From contig OX940864.1 of NCBI GenBank assembly GCA_954871525.1, positions 9,666,001 through 9,730,000 of the forward strand: 64,000 nt of DNA. Direction: 5' to 3'. A program made the translations under genes and the position numbers. The number at the start of each line of letters is the position of its first letter. Positions within the stretch are counted from its first letter, which is position 1. Below are positions 12,229 to 22,823 of the stretch, piece after piece. This stretch comes from Parietaria judaica (lineage: Eukaryota; Streptophyta; Magnoliopsida; Rosales; Urticaceae). The notes beneath the pieces were generated by a model. The model made no database searches. It was not told where the DNA came from and worked only from the letters and a program-made list of their open reading frames with translations.

Positions 12229-13026
12229 TCACTTGCCGGGGACGAAGTTGGTGGCGAAGGCCCACGCGTTGTTGTTGACGGGGTCAGCGAGGTGGTCGGC
12301 CAAGTTCTCCAACGGTCCCTTTCCGGTGACGATGGCCTGCACGAAGAATCCGAACATCGAGAACATAGCGAGCCTCCCGTTCTTCAGCTCCTTCACCTTC
12401 AGTTCCGCGAAGGCCTCTGGGTCCTCGGCAAGGCCTAAGGGGTCAAAGCTCCCACCCGGGTAGATCGGGTCGACGACCTCCCCAAGGGGACCACCGGCAA
12501 CGCGATAGCCCTCCACGGCGCCCATGAGGATGACCTGGCATGCCCAGATGGCGAGGATGCTCTGTGCGTGGACCAGGCTAGGGTTTCCCAAGTAGTCGAG
12601 CCCTCCATCGCTGAAGATCTGCGAGCCGGCCTTGAACCACACAGCCTCGCCGAAGGAGACGCCGTTGCGGGAGAGGAGCTCAGGGAAGACGCAGCCGAGG
12701 GCGCCAAGCATAGCCCACCTTGAGTGGATCACCTCCAACTCGCGGTTGCGGGCGAAGGTCTCTGGGTCAGCCGACAGTCCGGCGGTGTCCCACCCGTAGT
12801 CGCCGGGGAATTCTCCAGTCAAGTAGCTGGGGGATTCACCCGAGAATGGGCCCAAGTACTTCACGCGGTCGGGGCCGTACCACGGGCTGCTGGAGGAAGC
12901 CACTTTGGCAGCAGTCTTCCTCATTGACACACGTCCTCCGTTGCTGACTTTGCCGGCGGCCGGGGCGAGCTCGACGGCTTTCCCGGCGAAGGCCGGGGAG
13001 GAGAGGGCCATGGAGGCAGCGGCCAT
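12229..13026 (-). CDS. LHCB1: LHCB1 copy 1: light-harvesting chlorophyll a/b-binding protein of photosystem II
   Basis: Binds chlorophylls and carotenoids in the trimeric LHCII antenna of the thylakoid membrane. It is intronless with 265 codons, the usual LHCB1 structure. The first roughly 35 residues are a Ser/Ala-rich chloroplast transit peptide ([18 protein letters not shown]). The mature N-terminus RKTAAK carries the Thr expected to be the state-transition phosphosite. WYGPDR is the trimerisation motif. Helix B has [16 protein letters not shown] with the Glu/His chlorophyll ligands, helix C has [14 protein letters not shown] with Gln and Glu ligands, and helix A has [19 protein letters not shown] followed by [16 protein letters not shown]. 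All expected ligand residues are present. The 5' UTR closely matches that of copy 4. Transcription converges with pyruvate kinase. Confidence 0.97.
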   Translation of the reverse strand: MAAASMALSSPAFAGKAVELAPAAGKVSNGGRVSMRKTAAKVASSSSPWYGPDRVKYLGPFSGESPSYLTGEFPGDYGWDTAGLSADPETFARNRELEVIHSRWAMLGALGCVFPELLSRNGVSFGEAVWFKAGSQIFSDGGLDYLGNPSLVHAQSILAIWACQVILMGAVEGYRVAGGPLGEVVDPIYPGGSFDPLGLAEDPEAFAELKVKELKNGRLAMFSMFGFFVQAIVTGKGPLENLADHLADPVNNNAWAFATNFVPGK

Positions 13027-13310
13027 TTGGGACGAGGAGATTAAGAGCTAAGGTGAGCTTAATTTAGAGGTTGAGATGAGTGAATGAGAGTGTTGAGTGA
13101 GATGGTCCGACTTTGGTGTGTATTTATAGGAATATCGAGTTTACATATAAATATAACGTCTCTTATCTCATAAATGAGCTATATATCTATACCTCGAATC
13201 TCATTGGATACGAGTGATTTCCAAGATTTTGCATGCATATATGGTTTTCTCTCAACCACTAGCTTTGTTGATTCATGTAATTGGGATGCGACCAATGAGG
13301 ATATTACGCG
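13027..13310 (-). promoter_or_regulatory. LHCB1 copy 1 leader and promoter; distal G-box mutated
   Basis: On the minus strand a TATA box CTATAAATA lies at 13121-13129, a GATAAG I-box-like motif at 13162-13167, and CCAAT boxes near 13200 and 13292. Where copies 2, 3 and 4 have CACGTG, this copy reads TACGCGTG (about 13305-13312), so the canonical G-box is lost. Motif roles are from general knowledge of light-regulated LHCB promoters. Confidence 0.7.
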
Positions 13311-14080
13311 TGTAACTTTAGGATGACACTCACGTACATCGCTTGATTTTATTAAATTTTTGTCGCATTTTATCAGCCTCGGGTTTTAAATTATAGAAAT
13401 TAAGAAGTCCACCGATGCAAGTGTTTGTATTTATTATACACGCTACTAGTAGCACTTGATTATTGATTTTTTAAGTTTTATAAATCGGTGTATTCGTAAA
13501 ATTAGACCATCGTGCCATCGGCTGTCAGTCATTTTTATTTTATTTTGATAGTTCGAAAAGCTCCGGCCGGGAATCTGTTGAATATCCCGTCGATGATTTA
13601 TTTTTAATTTTGCACGAATCAATTTGCTTAGCTATGAGTAGAGGGTAGTCAAGAAATGGCTGCTGAGAGTGAAGAGAAGAAAGAGCTAAAGGATAATTAA
13701 GGAGAAAGAGAACGTGATCGAAACAAAAAACGAGACGAGAGAAACAATAACTTGTGAGAAATGTGTCGTCGTATGATTGTTGTTTCTAAAACGACAACAA
13801 AATGGACGTTGTTAAAATTGTCGTCCTAGGATTGTGCTTCAGAAATGTGTGCTCTCTGCTTTCTATGAGATGATGGTGTCGTTTGGCTTTTCATGTCGTT
13901 TATCAAAACGTGAAAATGAGAAAAAATAAAATCAAATAGTTTTTGGCTATGATTTTTGCGCGTCGGTGCCTTAATTCCCCCTATATGTTCTTTTGTCGAT
14001 TACTTACCTAGAAGATCAATTTACTCAATCATACGAGTAATAAATGTGTCAACTCAAACAAGTGATGTGTTACCCACAAA

Positions 14081-14752
14081 CTAATTGTTAATGCCTAAAA
14101 ATCGATTAACTTGAATGCGGCTCAAGTCTTGATTTTGGGCCGGGCCCGGTGTCCGTATGACGGTCGAAACGGGCTTTGAAGCTTGATCCTCGGTCTTGAT
14201 GAGCCGAAAATCTTCCCTGTAAACTCTGCCTCTGTTCCTGTAAAAAGAGTAGGAAACGTGAACTCTAGAGGGGAACAGAGGGGGGGGTCCTCTGTCGCTC
14301 GCTCCGACGCTCAACATTAGTCGAGTATTTGAGTCGGGAATTATGAATAAACGGGAAACAGAGGTTTTTTGGCTTCGGGAAAGCTTACCGAATGTGACGG
14401 GGGTCTCCTCCTATTTATAGAGGATTGGGAGTTCGAATTCATGCCTTCGGGGGTCGCGGCGACCCCCGAAGGCATATTTCTTAGACGGATCATGCTCGTC
14501 TTTTACCGGGTCAGACTATTGACTTTCCGGGTTCGGGTCCGTTGATTTTTTCGGGTTCGGGCCCGTTGACTTTTCGGGTTCGAGCCGGTTGACTTTTTGG
14601 GTTCGGGCCCGTTGATTTTTCTGGGTTCGGACCGTTGACTTTTTCGGTTGAGTTTTCTGGGTTGGGCCTTATATGTCTTGGGCCTTTTTTAATGTGTTTA
14701 TTGGGCTGGGCCTTATCATTTTTAGGCTCCGAAAAATACCCATAACACTAAT
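14081..14752 (-). mobile_element. Solo LTR with 5-bp target duplication
   Basis: The body is 14086-14747 (662 bp), starting TGTTA and ending TAACA, flanked by exact CTAAT repeats (14081-14085 and 14748-14752). A TATA-like CTATAAATAG on the minus strand (14411-14420) suggests minus orientation. There is no internal retrotransposon sequence or second LTR. The upstream part contains a degenerate tandem repeat of about 25 bp (14515-14660, built on GGTTCGGGCCCGTTGA) and a perfect 17-bp-arm palindrome (14441-14475). Confidence 0.85.
14515..14660. repeat. Degenerate tandem repeat of about 25 bp inside the solo LTR
   Basis: About six imperfect units with the core GGGTTCGGGCCCGTTGA followed by a T-run. 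It lies in the presumed promoter-side (U3) portion of the LTR. Confidence 0.8.
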
Positions 14753-15581
14753 CATAGTTTACATTACTAGAGTAAAATGTTCAGATTTTTAAAAGTATAA
14801 ACGAAGTTACTACCAAAGTGACAACAACGCAAAGTGCAGTAACATAAAACTTTATGGGCATTTGTACCAATTATTAGTTTATTACTAAAATAAAAATAAA
14901 AATTCTCCTTCTCAAATTTGAATAGAACACTAGCAAAGAAACAATACTGCACCAAACGACTTGCCGGACAACTCAATTGCACCATGTTCAATGAAGCAAT
15001 CAATTAGTCTTATTATTCAAGAAATGTTCAAATAAAAGTTTCACCAAAATTTGAAAAATTAATAAATCAATAAAAATATTCTCGAACGAGTTACAAATTG
15101 GACACGGGTAAAGAGTTTCTAGTGTAACGGGGTAGTGCTTTCCTTTCAAAAAAATAGAGGTGTTACACATAAGTACCTAACATTAGATCAACTATGACAA
15201 CGCGAGTCTATAATTTTTTTTGGATAACATTAAAACACAGATGAAATATTTGGTAACCCTCTTTTCGTGATAATGAGTACTACTTTCGTAGGGAAAAAAA
15301 TAATTATTAGAACTATGTTACTCCAGTTCACTTAATATTATTCCTTCAAAAAAAGAAAAGAAAAGAAGTTCACTTAATATTAAATACTTATTATCACAAT
15401 CATTCTTGCAAAATACAAAGGACATTTCTGCAAGAATAGTTAAAATCATTACAAAAGTGTATAAACACTAAAGTTACAGGGATTACTAAATAAAAAACAA
15501 AAAAGAAACGGTCTCAAATTTGAAAAGAAGATCCTCTACCGAACGACTCGCCGGCTCAGCGAGTCGACTCACACTCAACCA

Positions 15582-18040
15582 ATGGCCGATCCCTCCATGG
15601 CCGATTCCTCGAAGCTCTCCGGCGCCGGCGCCGGCACCGCCGGATCGGAGGCGTCTCGGATCGGAGAAGTGAAGCAATGGCTGTCTCACGAGTTCAGCCA
15701 AGCAGGCAGAGAAGTCCCTCCCTTCGAGTTCACGCCTCGCTCCGTGGCGTACCTGCACAACCTCGCCACTCTCTCGCAGGCCAAGACGCAAGCTTCCAAG
15801 ATCGTCGCCTCCGATTACCGCCTCAAAGCCTCCGAGTACCGCTCTCAAGGTCTTTCCGCTTCTCCTCTCCTCCGGTACTCCTCTTCTGGAGCTCGGATTC
15901 TGAGAATCTAGGGTTTGTTTCGTGGTTTCAGCGGCGAGAATCAGGGAGATTCTGGAGAGCGTCGGTCTTGCGCAGGAGAGTTTGGCGTCGAACGTGGTGG
16001 GATCGGTGCAGGTTCTGGCGAATGTGGCGAATCTGTTGAATATCAGAGACACTGAGCTTAGCAGGTGGGCACAATTTGATCGTAATTCATAATTATGGGG
16101 CGAATTTGAACATTTTGATCTTGATGGATAGTGTTCTTTTCCTTTTCTGGGTGTATTGTTCAATGAATTTTTTGGCACATAATTATAGCTGGAAGCCATA
16201 GTGATTGTGAGCGTCACCATGAACGCAACCATGGCAATGTAGATTCGTCGTTGAGAGCGTAACGTAACCAAAACCGGAAATGTTATATATCCAGTCCACC
16301 TCGTTTAATTTTCCGGTGAGTTTTGATCGTGAGCCCACCACCCAAAAACGAGACCAGAATATAGAATGAAGTCTCCGATCAAGCCTTCCACTTGAACCGA
16401 GAGGATAGTTTGAGTGAAAAAACACGGACGAACTTCCTCTCGGTTCAAGTGGAGCGCTTGATAAAGGTTAGTTCTATCTCGTGGTCTCGATTTCGGGTGG
16501 TTGTTTTACGATCGAGACTTGCCAGAATACTAAACGACGAATTATGCATAACATAGACACTAGATTAGAAAAAGGTTGATGATTTTTACAAACCGGGTCT
16601 AGAATTCAGATTAACCTTTTCTTTTGAGGTGAAATTCATGGTCTTTTTTTTGCTTAGTTTTCTCGTGGCGATGGGAGATATATCTCTGAGGAAGACTAGC
16701 ATGGAAGAGAAGAGGGCAAAAGTTCAGAAAGATTCGAGGCGTCTGTTGGATTTCACTCGGAAGGCCATCGCGAGATTGACGTATCTGAAGAGGTAAGCCG
16801 ACTTTATTGCGAGCTCGATGTGTTTACAACTGCGAGTTTTGAGGTTTCGTGAATGAAATCGTGAATTAGGCTTTGTGGGTTTTGTTTGAGTGTATTATAG
16901 AACACTTGCCCAATTGGAAAATGACGTGGCACCGTGCGAGAATCAAATGGAAAATTGGATGAAGAACTTGAAGGTTATGGCGGACAAGGAGAGCCAGTAC
17001 TTGCAAGAAAGTTCTAACTTCAAGGTGATGTTGAATAGAGTAGTGTCCGATAGAGGGTAAGACCGAAGAGAGTTTCGTTAATTTTTTTGTAAATTTCTTG
17101 ACAGGCTCTGCTGAATCGTGTGGGATACTCTCCCGAGATAAGCCACGGGGTATTAGTGGAAATGGCGGAACACAGGAAGGAGTTGGAGAAGAAAACAAAG
17201 CCCATTGTTGATACTCTAAGAAGCTACCAGGACTTGCCTCCGGTAAGATCGAAACCAGACTCCGTGGGCCTTGTTTAGAATTTAGCAGAAGTGAAGCAAA
17301 AGAAAAATATATAAATGCAAGTCTTTTTCTTTGTTTGGAACCTCAAGAAATGAAAAATAAAATAGAAGAAAAGTTGAGGGATAATATATACATTGGCGCA
17401 TATGTACATGGAGAGGGGTGGTGGTTCAAACCACCCCCTCCAAATTTTTTATTGTGTAATTAATACCTAATTTTCAAAAAATTTAATGTAAACATATATA
17501 AAATTATAGTTAAACCTTCAACTTTCACCAAATTTAAATACAACCCTCTTAAATTAATTTTTTGACAAAAGAATTATATCTAACCCCCCCGGTACATAAT
17601 TCCTGGTTCCGCCACTGAATATATATTATAAATACTTAAATAGAAATCTAGATTTATTTTTCTAATACATACAGAATCACTAAATGATAGCTCTTAAAAT
17701 ATTTTTTAATATCAAATATATACATGTGTTAGTTATCGCCAAGTGATGAACTTGTAGGGATACTTAAGGGTCGTTCCCGTGCTTGACTCGATAATCTTGG
17801 AAATTCATTAATTTTTCAAAATTAGTTTAGTTTCTAAACAATTTTTCCAACTTGAATCTTTGTTTTCTCAGAATTTTGTTTTTCGTCCGAAAATTAAGTT
17901 CCAAATTTGATTGATGAGTTTGTGATTTGCAGGACAAGGCGCTGGCGGCTCTGGCAATTGAGGAAAAGAAGAGGCAATACGCCGCGGCGGAGAAGTATTT
18001 GGAGGACGTCTTGCAGTCAGCTCTTGCCCCGTCCCAGTAA
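15582..18040 (+). CDS. AUG1: Augmin complex subunit 1 (HAUS1-like)
   Basis: Subunit of the eight-protein augmin complex, which recruits gamma-tubulin to the sides of existing microtubules in spindle and phragmoplast. Exons 15582-15849, 15932-16064, 16658-16792, 16901-17024, 17105-17242 and 17933-18040 total 906 nt (301 residues), the size expected for plant AUG1. Diagnostic stretches: RIGEVKQWLSHEF near the start, ASDYRLKASEYRSQAARIRE, VLANVANLLNIRDTELSSF, VAMGDISLRKTSMEEKRAK, CENQMENW, LLNRVGYSPEISH, LVEMAEHRKELEKKTKP and DKALAALAIEEKKRQ. Most of the protein is predicted coiled coil. A second Met five codons downstream could also start translation. Intron 2 holds a long hairpin and intron 5 a transposon-like remnant. 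Confidence 0.95.
16325..16513. repeat. Long imperfect hairpin in AUG1 intron 2
   Basis: Left arm 16325-16405 and right arm 16435-16513 are about 80 nt of imperfect inverted repeat, with a perfect inner part (CCACTTGAACCGAGAGGA and its complement). The loop is about 29 nt. There is no coding sequence. It may be a small foldback element or a small-RNA-type hairpin. Confidence 0.75.
17390..17625. repeat. Transposon-like remnant in AUG1 intron 5
   Basis: The right end reads CCTGGTTCCGCCACTG, the inverted form of a common plant hAT-type terminus, and the left part has a GTGGTTCAAACCACC-type palindrome. I could not find a matching left terminus, so family and boundaries are uncertain. Confidence 0.4.
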
Positions 18041-18659
18041 CACTTCTTGTGTTTGTTTCTGTAGATTAATTAATTACTTTCTCTTTGATTTTATTCTAAT
18101 TTAGTCCCTCAAAAAGAAAGAAGAAAATTACTGAAATGTGACATCATGTTTGTTTGTAATATGGAATATGATTATTATTTTCACGTTTCAGTATTATCGA
18201 TCTTTTTTGGATGAATTAAGTTTCATAAATTGAGGAAATTAATCGAGCATCATCGTTTGAATTGCGATTATTATCAAGTTGATGCTATCAGTTTAATTCG
18301 AATTGATGACCATCTAACAATCAGATTTGAGGACCCGCGAAATACCCTCGGTAGCTGGAGGGTAACCCGCATTTTGCGGATATCAATAAGTACGGTACAT
18401 GAACTTGAGCTACCCTTGAAATAATTTTGTTCGGTTCGGAGTTATAGATTCTAGCTCCGATCGCAACTAAACAGAGAATTGTTTCTATGTTTAAGCTCAG
18501 AGAAAGAAAAAGTAAATCAATAATAAGCACAAGCTTTGAAAAAATATTGAGACGTTTCATTAACTCAGACCATTATATTTATATGGTAATCATACATGTA
18601 ATTCACATATTTCTCTCCGCCCTCCTCACACTCTTTGAGGTCGTTGTCACTCACGCCGT
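18041..18659. other. Convergent spacer between AUG1 and LHCB1 copy 2
   Basis: The left part is the AUG1 3' flank. The segment from about 18500 onwards is the LHCB1 3' UTR, recognisable from similar sequence after the other copies. No gene seen. Confidence 0.55.
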
Positions 18660-19457
18660 TCACTTCCCGGGGACGAAGTTGGTGGCGAAGGCCCATGCGT
18701 TGTTGTTGACCGGGTCCGCGAGGTGGTCGGCCAAGTTCTCCAATGGGCCCTTTCCAGTGACGAAGGCCTGCACGAAGAATCCGAACATCGAGAACATAGC
18801 TAGCCTTCCGTTCTTCAGCTCCTTCACCTTTAGCTCCGCGAAGGCCTCTGGGTCCTCGGCAAGGCCTAAGGGGTCAAAGCTACCGCCTGGGTAGATCGGG
18901 TCGACAACCTCCCCGAGGGGACCGCCGGCAACACGGTAGCCCTCCACGGCGCCCATAAGGATGACCTGGCACGCCCAGATAGCGAGGATGCTCTGCGCGT
19001 GGACCAGGCTCGGGTTTCCCAAGTAGTCGAGCCCTCCGTCGCTGAAGATCTGCGAGCCGGCCTTGAACCACACGGCCTGTCCGAAGGAAACACCGTTGCG
19101 GGAGAGGAGCTCGGGGAAGACGCAGCCAAGTGCGCCAAGCATAGCCCACCTTGAGTGGATCACCTCCAGCTCGCGGTTGCGGGCGAAGGTCTCTGGGTCA
19201 GCCGACAATCCGGCGGTGTCCCACCCGTAGTCGCCGGGGAACTCTCCAGTCAAGTAGCTGGGGGATTCACCCGAGAATGGGCCCAAGTACTTCACGCGGT
19301 CGGGGCCGTACCACGGGCTGCCGGAGGAAGCCACTTTGGCAGCAGTCTTCCTCATCGACACACGTCCTCCGTTGCTGACTTTGCCGGCGGCTGGGGTGAG
19401 TTCAACGGCTTTCCCGGCGAAGGCCGGGGACGAGAGAGCCATGGAGGCAGCGGCCAT
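18660..19457 (-). CDS. LHCB1: LHCB1 copy 2
   Basis: Intronless, 265 codons, with the same transit peptide, WYGPDR trimerisation motif and pigment-ligand residues as copy 1. It is the most diverged protein of the four: VELTPAAG for VELAPAAG in the transit region, VASSGSPW for [15 protein letters not shown] where the others have FGEAVWF, and VQAFVTG where the others have VQAIVTG. None of these changes hits a recognised chlorophyll ligand. The 5' UTR matches copy 3 rather than copies 1 and 4. It pairs with the NLR pseudogene upstream as one copy of a duplicated LHCB1-NLR block. Its promoter is interrupted by a hAT element. Confidence 0.96.
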   Translation of the reverse strand: MAAASMALSSPAFAGKAVELTPAAGKVSNGGRVSMRKTAAKVASSGSPWYGPDRVKYLGPFSGESPSYLTGEFPGDYGWDTAGLSADPETFARNRELEVIHSRWAMLGALGCVFPELLSRNGVSFGQAVWFKAGSQIFSDGGLDYLGNPSLVHAQSILAIWACQVILMGAVEGYRVAGGPLGEVVDPIYPGGSFDPLGLAEDPEAFAELKVKELKNGRLAMFSMFGFFVQAFVTGKGPLENLADHLADPVNNNAWAFATNFVPGK

Positions 19458-19564
19458 TAGGGGCTAGGAGATTAGAGCTAAATGAAGATGTTTATAGATG
19501 AGTGATGGAGAGTGTTGAGTGAAATGGTCAGATCGACTTTGGTGTGTATTTATAGGAATATAAA

Positions 19565-19596
<32 letters not shown>

Positions 19597-19698
19597 ATAT
19601 ATATAACGGCTCTTATCTCATATATGAGCTAAATCTCTATCTTCAATCTCATTGGATTTCATTTTCGATTTTCAAGATTTGCATGAATATATGGATTT

Positions 19699-20748
19699 CT
19701 CTCAACCAAGGTTTAAAATACCGCTTGCCGTTTTCGTTTCGCATTTTCCGTTTTACGGATATATCGCTTGCCAATGGATATGTCGATGGGCAAAAGGGAA
19801 AAAAAAGGGCATGCCGCATACCGCATTTACCGCACTTTTCGCATGGATATTTTGTAAAAAATATTTTGAGTATTTAAGCACGATATTTATATAGGTTCAA
19901 AACTACATATTTAATAAATACAAGACATAATTGTATACAACAAAACACATTTGTAACTTAAATATGTAGGGTGAAATGTATAATATTAAGTCACTTTATT
20001 AGTTTAAGTGTATAATATTAAGTCAAATTATTATGTGAAGTGAATATGTATGTTAATTAAGTGTGTAATATTAAGTGAATATGCATGTTAATTGTATAGG
20101 TATGTTAACAAATTTAATATTAGTTGAAGTGTATAATATTAAATGAATATGTATATTAAGTGTATATGTATGTTAGGTGAAGTTAATATGTATGTTAAGT
20201 GTATAATATTATTTGAAGTGTGTAATATTAAGTTAAATTATTAGGTGAAGTGTATGTGTATGTTAAGTGTGAATGTGTGATATTAGTTGAAAACAAAAAG
20301 TCCCACATTGATAGATGACAAGAGTTTGGTGATGTTTATATACCAAATATTAGGGACAAGGGCTTGGGCTCTTAGGGTCATAGGATTTTGTGGATGGGGG
20401 AGGACTCACACAAATGTTACACCACCACACGCGCGCCGCCGTCCGACCGGACGGGCGTGGCGAGGCGGGGTGGGGTGGGGTGCTCTTGTGTGAGGTATAA
20501 TTATTTTTGCCGAAAGTTTAATTGGTATTTTTGTCGAAATCTAAAAAAATGCAAAATTCCAACCACTTTTCGTCGTTTTGCAGGCAAAAAACGATAAACG
20601 ACATGAAATGCGATTGTCGTTGCGAAAGTCTCGGCAAAAGGGAAAACGACAGCGAAACGAGAAGGCTTTCGTTTCGGTAGCCTCCGAAAAACGAAAATCG
20701 GCCCGAAAGTCGAGCGATTTTCCCAAAATTTTGCACCTTGCTCTCAAC
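19699..20748. mobile_element. Non-autonomous hAT element in the LHCB1 copy 2 promoter
   Basis: The element spans 19707-20740 (1,034 bp). It is flanked by exact 8-bp duplications CTCTCAAC (19699-19706 and 20741-20748), the hAT hallmark. Terminal repeats are CAAGGTTTAAAAT on the left and the complement of CAAGGTGCAAAAT on the right. The orthologous site in copy 3 (about 35969) is uninterrupted. The interior has degenerate GTGTATAATATTAAGT-type tandem repeats (about 19970-20285) and a GC-rich patch (about 20430-20490). No transposase. Confidence 0.92.
19970..20285. repeat. Degenerate minisatellite inside the hAT element
   Basis: Repeated, irregularly spaced copies of GTGTATAATATTAAGT and GAATATGTATGTTAA-like words; AT-rich and non-coding. 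Confidence 0.7.
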
Positions 20749-20804
20749 CACTAGCTTTGTTGATTCATGTAATGTGGCGTAGACCAATGTGGATCGTCCA
20801 CGTG

Positions 20805-22823
20805 TAGCTATAAGATCACACTCACGTACATCTCGTGATTTTTTTTGTCCTATAATTTTCCTAGAGATATCAACCTTATATTTTCAAGTCCATCGATGCA
20901 ATGTGGTTTCTCTTGACGCATGAAATCAAATGCATTACTCAAAGATGTCGTTTCCTATAAAAAGCAACATCTAAAAAACTATGACAAAAGTAACAGTAAA
21001 TGTAGCTATGATTTTATTTTTTCTTCATTTAATTGTCGTTTAATTTACTCATTTGTTTTGAACGCCGAAAATCCTCTATATTTAAGTTTCTTCGAACGAC
21101 ATATTTTGGAAAAAGATGCATCCTCTTTTTGAGTTGAATAATCGATTATTTTTCGTACAAAAGTCTTAACAGAGTTTTCAAATTTGTTTTTTACTATTTA
21201 AAATCCAAAACAAGAAAATTATTTTAGATAAATATGTCTATATCAAAGCTACCAAAAGCACAAAACGTGACTTTTTAAGACCTGGCCCACTCCTAGACCT
21301 GGACTCGAAGAGCACCGATAAGCCGATAGCTCGGGCCCCGGATTTTGCTTCTCGTACTGCCTACTTGTCGCGATACTCAAAATAGGCTTCCATCATCCTC
21401 TGATTGCTAGGGCTAGTTCCGTGATCTTGTTTTCTCTGTCGTATCCTGTCTTGGGAGTCGGGAGTCAAGGGTCAATTTTTTTTTTTTTTTTTTTTAAACT
21501 ATAAGCTCAACATTAAGATTCTACAAATTCAGAATCATACATAGTCTTCAATTCTGTAGAATCTCACAGAATTGACGACTGTCATTTAGGCTCCAGATTA
21601 AAAAAAAAAAAAAAAAAAAAAAACCTAGAGAGATCTTTAATCTCCTCAAAGACGTTTAAGTCAGACTTTGTTAGTAGTAAGCATTGAACAAAAATAATCA
21701 GAACTTGCAAGTAATAAAAAGGAGTAGGCTCTAGACTTTTTGATAACGCAGTTCACCATGTCCTTTTGTGGATGACTTACATCTGCAGAGGCACTCGCCC
21801 AGATTAATCAACAAAGTTTTACAGTGAGATTGTGTCCAATAATGATTAATTCAAAATGAAATTATGCATAAAAGTCTCCATACATAGCCTAAAACTAAAA
21901 CTCAGGTTGATATTCGGTTCCAATGTTTGCTCTGTGACATCCTTCGAAGGTTTCTGTTCCTGCCTGCACGAATTATAAATACGTGAATAAAAAATACGGA
22001 GAAACACGTAATTAAAAAGTATATATTTGATGCATAAATGAGACAAAAAGAAGCAAGAGTGTTTACTTGTGCTTGGATTAAAACATTACATAGGATGTAT
22101 ATATGATTGACAATACAGTCATGTTTAAAAAGACTAGCTCTCATTTTATAGCCCAACTGAAATAATATTAATTTTCATATGTATATACGTGAGAGTCTAA
22201 CCATATAACAAACCATTTCAAAGGGGAGAAAGTAACAATACCAAGGTGAGCAAGCTTCCTCTCAAATATATCAATTTACAATCTGAGAGCTTTCATATAA
22301 TGAATTGTTTCTTAACTGGAAATGATGAAATTGAATTTGACGACGGAATTTCTTCAGTCTGAAAAATACGTCGATAAATTCATGCCCCCCCAAAAAAATA
22401 AGGCTCGATTATTTCATTGCAACAAGTGTAGAGGAAGTTGTTCAATTCTTAAATCTGAAATTGATGTTTGAGCCATTTTTCTAGGATGAGAAGAAACAAG
22501 AAAAAAAAGCTTATCATCAGATTTGAGAATGAAGATATCGTCTTCGAAATACAGAAAACATTTACTATGCCGTTGTTCATGTGAGGCCGTTGCTGAGCAA
22601 GTACTATTACAGTTCTTCAACATTGTAAAAATTTACAAAAAAATTAAAAAATGAAATGTTACATCTTCATCTACTTGACCATCATTCTTTGGAGATTTTG
22701 AAACTAGCATAATAAACATGGATCGAAACTAGCATAGAGATTTTGAATAATGCTAAAGATAAAAATATATATAAAAAAAGGAATATAAGCAGGGACCAAT
22801 TTGCATACAGATTCTTGAATTCA
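20805..22823. other. Intergenic region between LHCB1 copy 2 and the NLR pseudogene
   Basis: About 20805-21250 is homologous to 36034-36480 upstream of LHCB1 copy 3, so it belongs to the duplicated block. A T-run at about 21478-21498 and an A-run at 21600-21623 bracket an inverted-repeat-rich segment. No gene seen elsewhere. Confidence 0.6.

Larger units (their letters stand above)
13311..15581. other. Intergenic region between LHCB1 copy 1 and AUG1
   Basis: Holds the solo LTR (14081-14752). I see no gene in the remaining AT-rich sequence. The divergent promoters of LHCB1 copy 1 and AUG1 occupy the two ends. Confidence 0.55.
19458..20804 (-). promoter_or_regulatory. LHCB1 copy 2 promoter, split by a transposon
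   Basis: On the minus strand TATA CTATAAATA is at 19547-19555 and GATAAG at 19612-19617, with a CCAAT box near 19650. The distal module follows the 1,034-bp insertion: CCAAT on the plus strand near 20784-20788 and a perfect G-box CACGTG at 20799-20804. An AT microsatellite (about 19570-19600) sits between TATA and the GATAAG motif and is much longer than in the other copies. Confidence 0.75.

Noticed and set aside
12435..12947. Open frames of 67-90 codons on both strands of LHCB1 copy 1, repeated in the other copies
   Set aside because: They recur in all copies only because the LHCB1 sequence recurs; they are low-complexity Ser/Arg/Gly products of alternative frames.
15486..16271. 261-codon open frame on the minus strand opposite AUG1 exons 1-2
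   Set aside because: It is antisense to conserved AUG1 coding sequence, has no recognisable domain, and its openness follows from the GC-rich exon composition.
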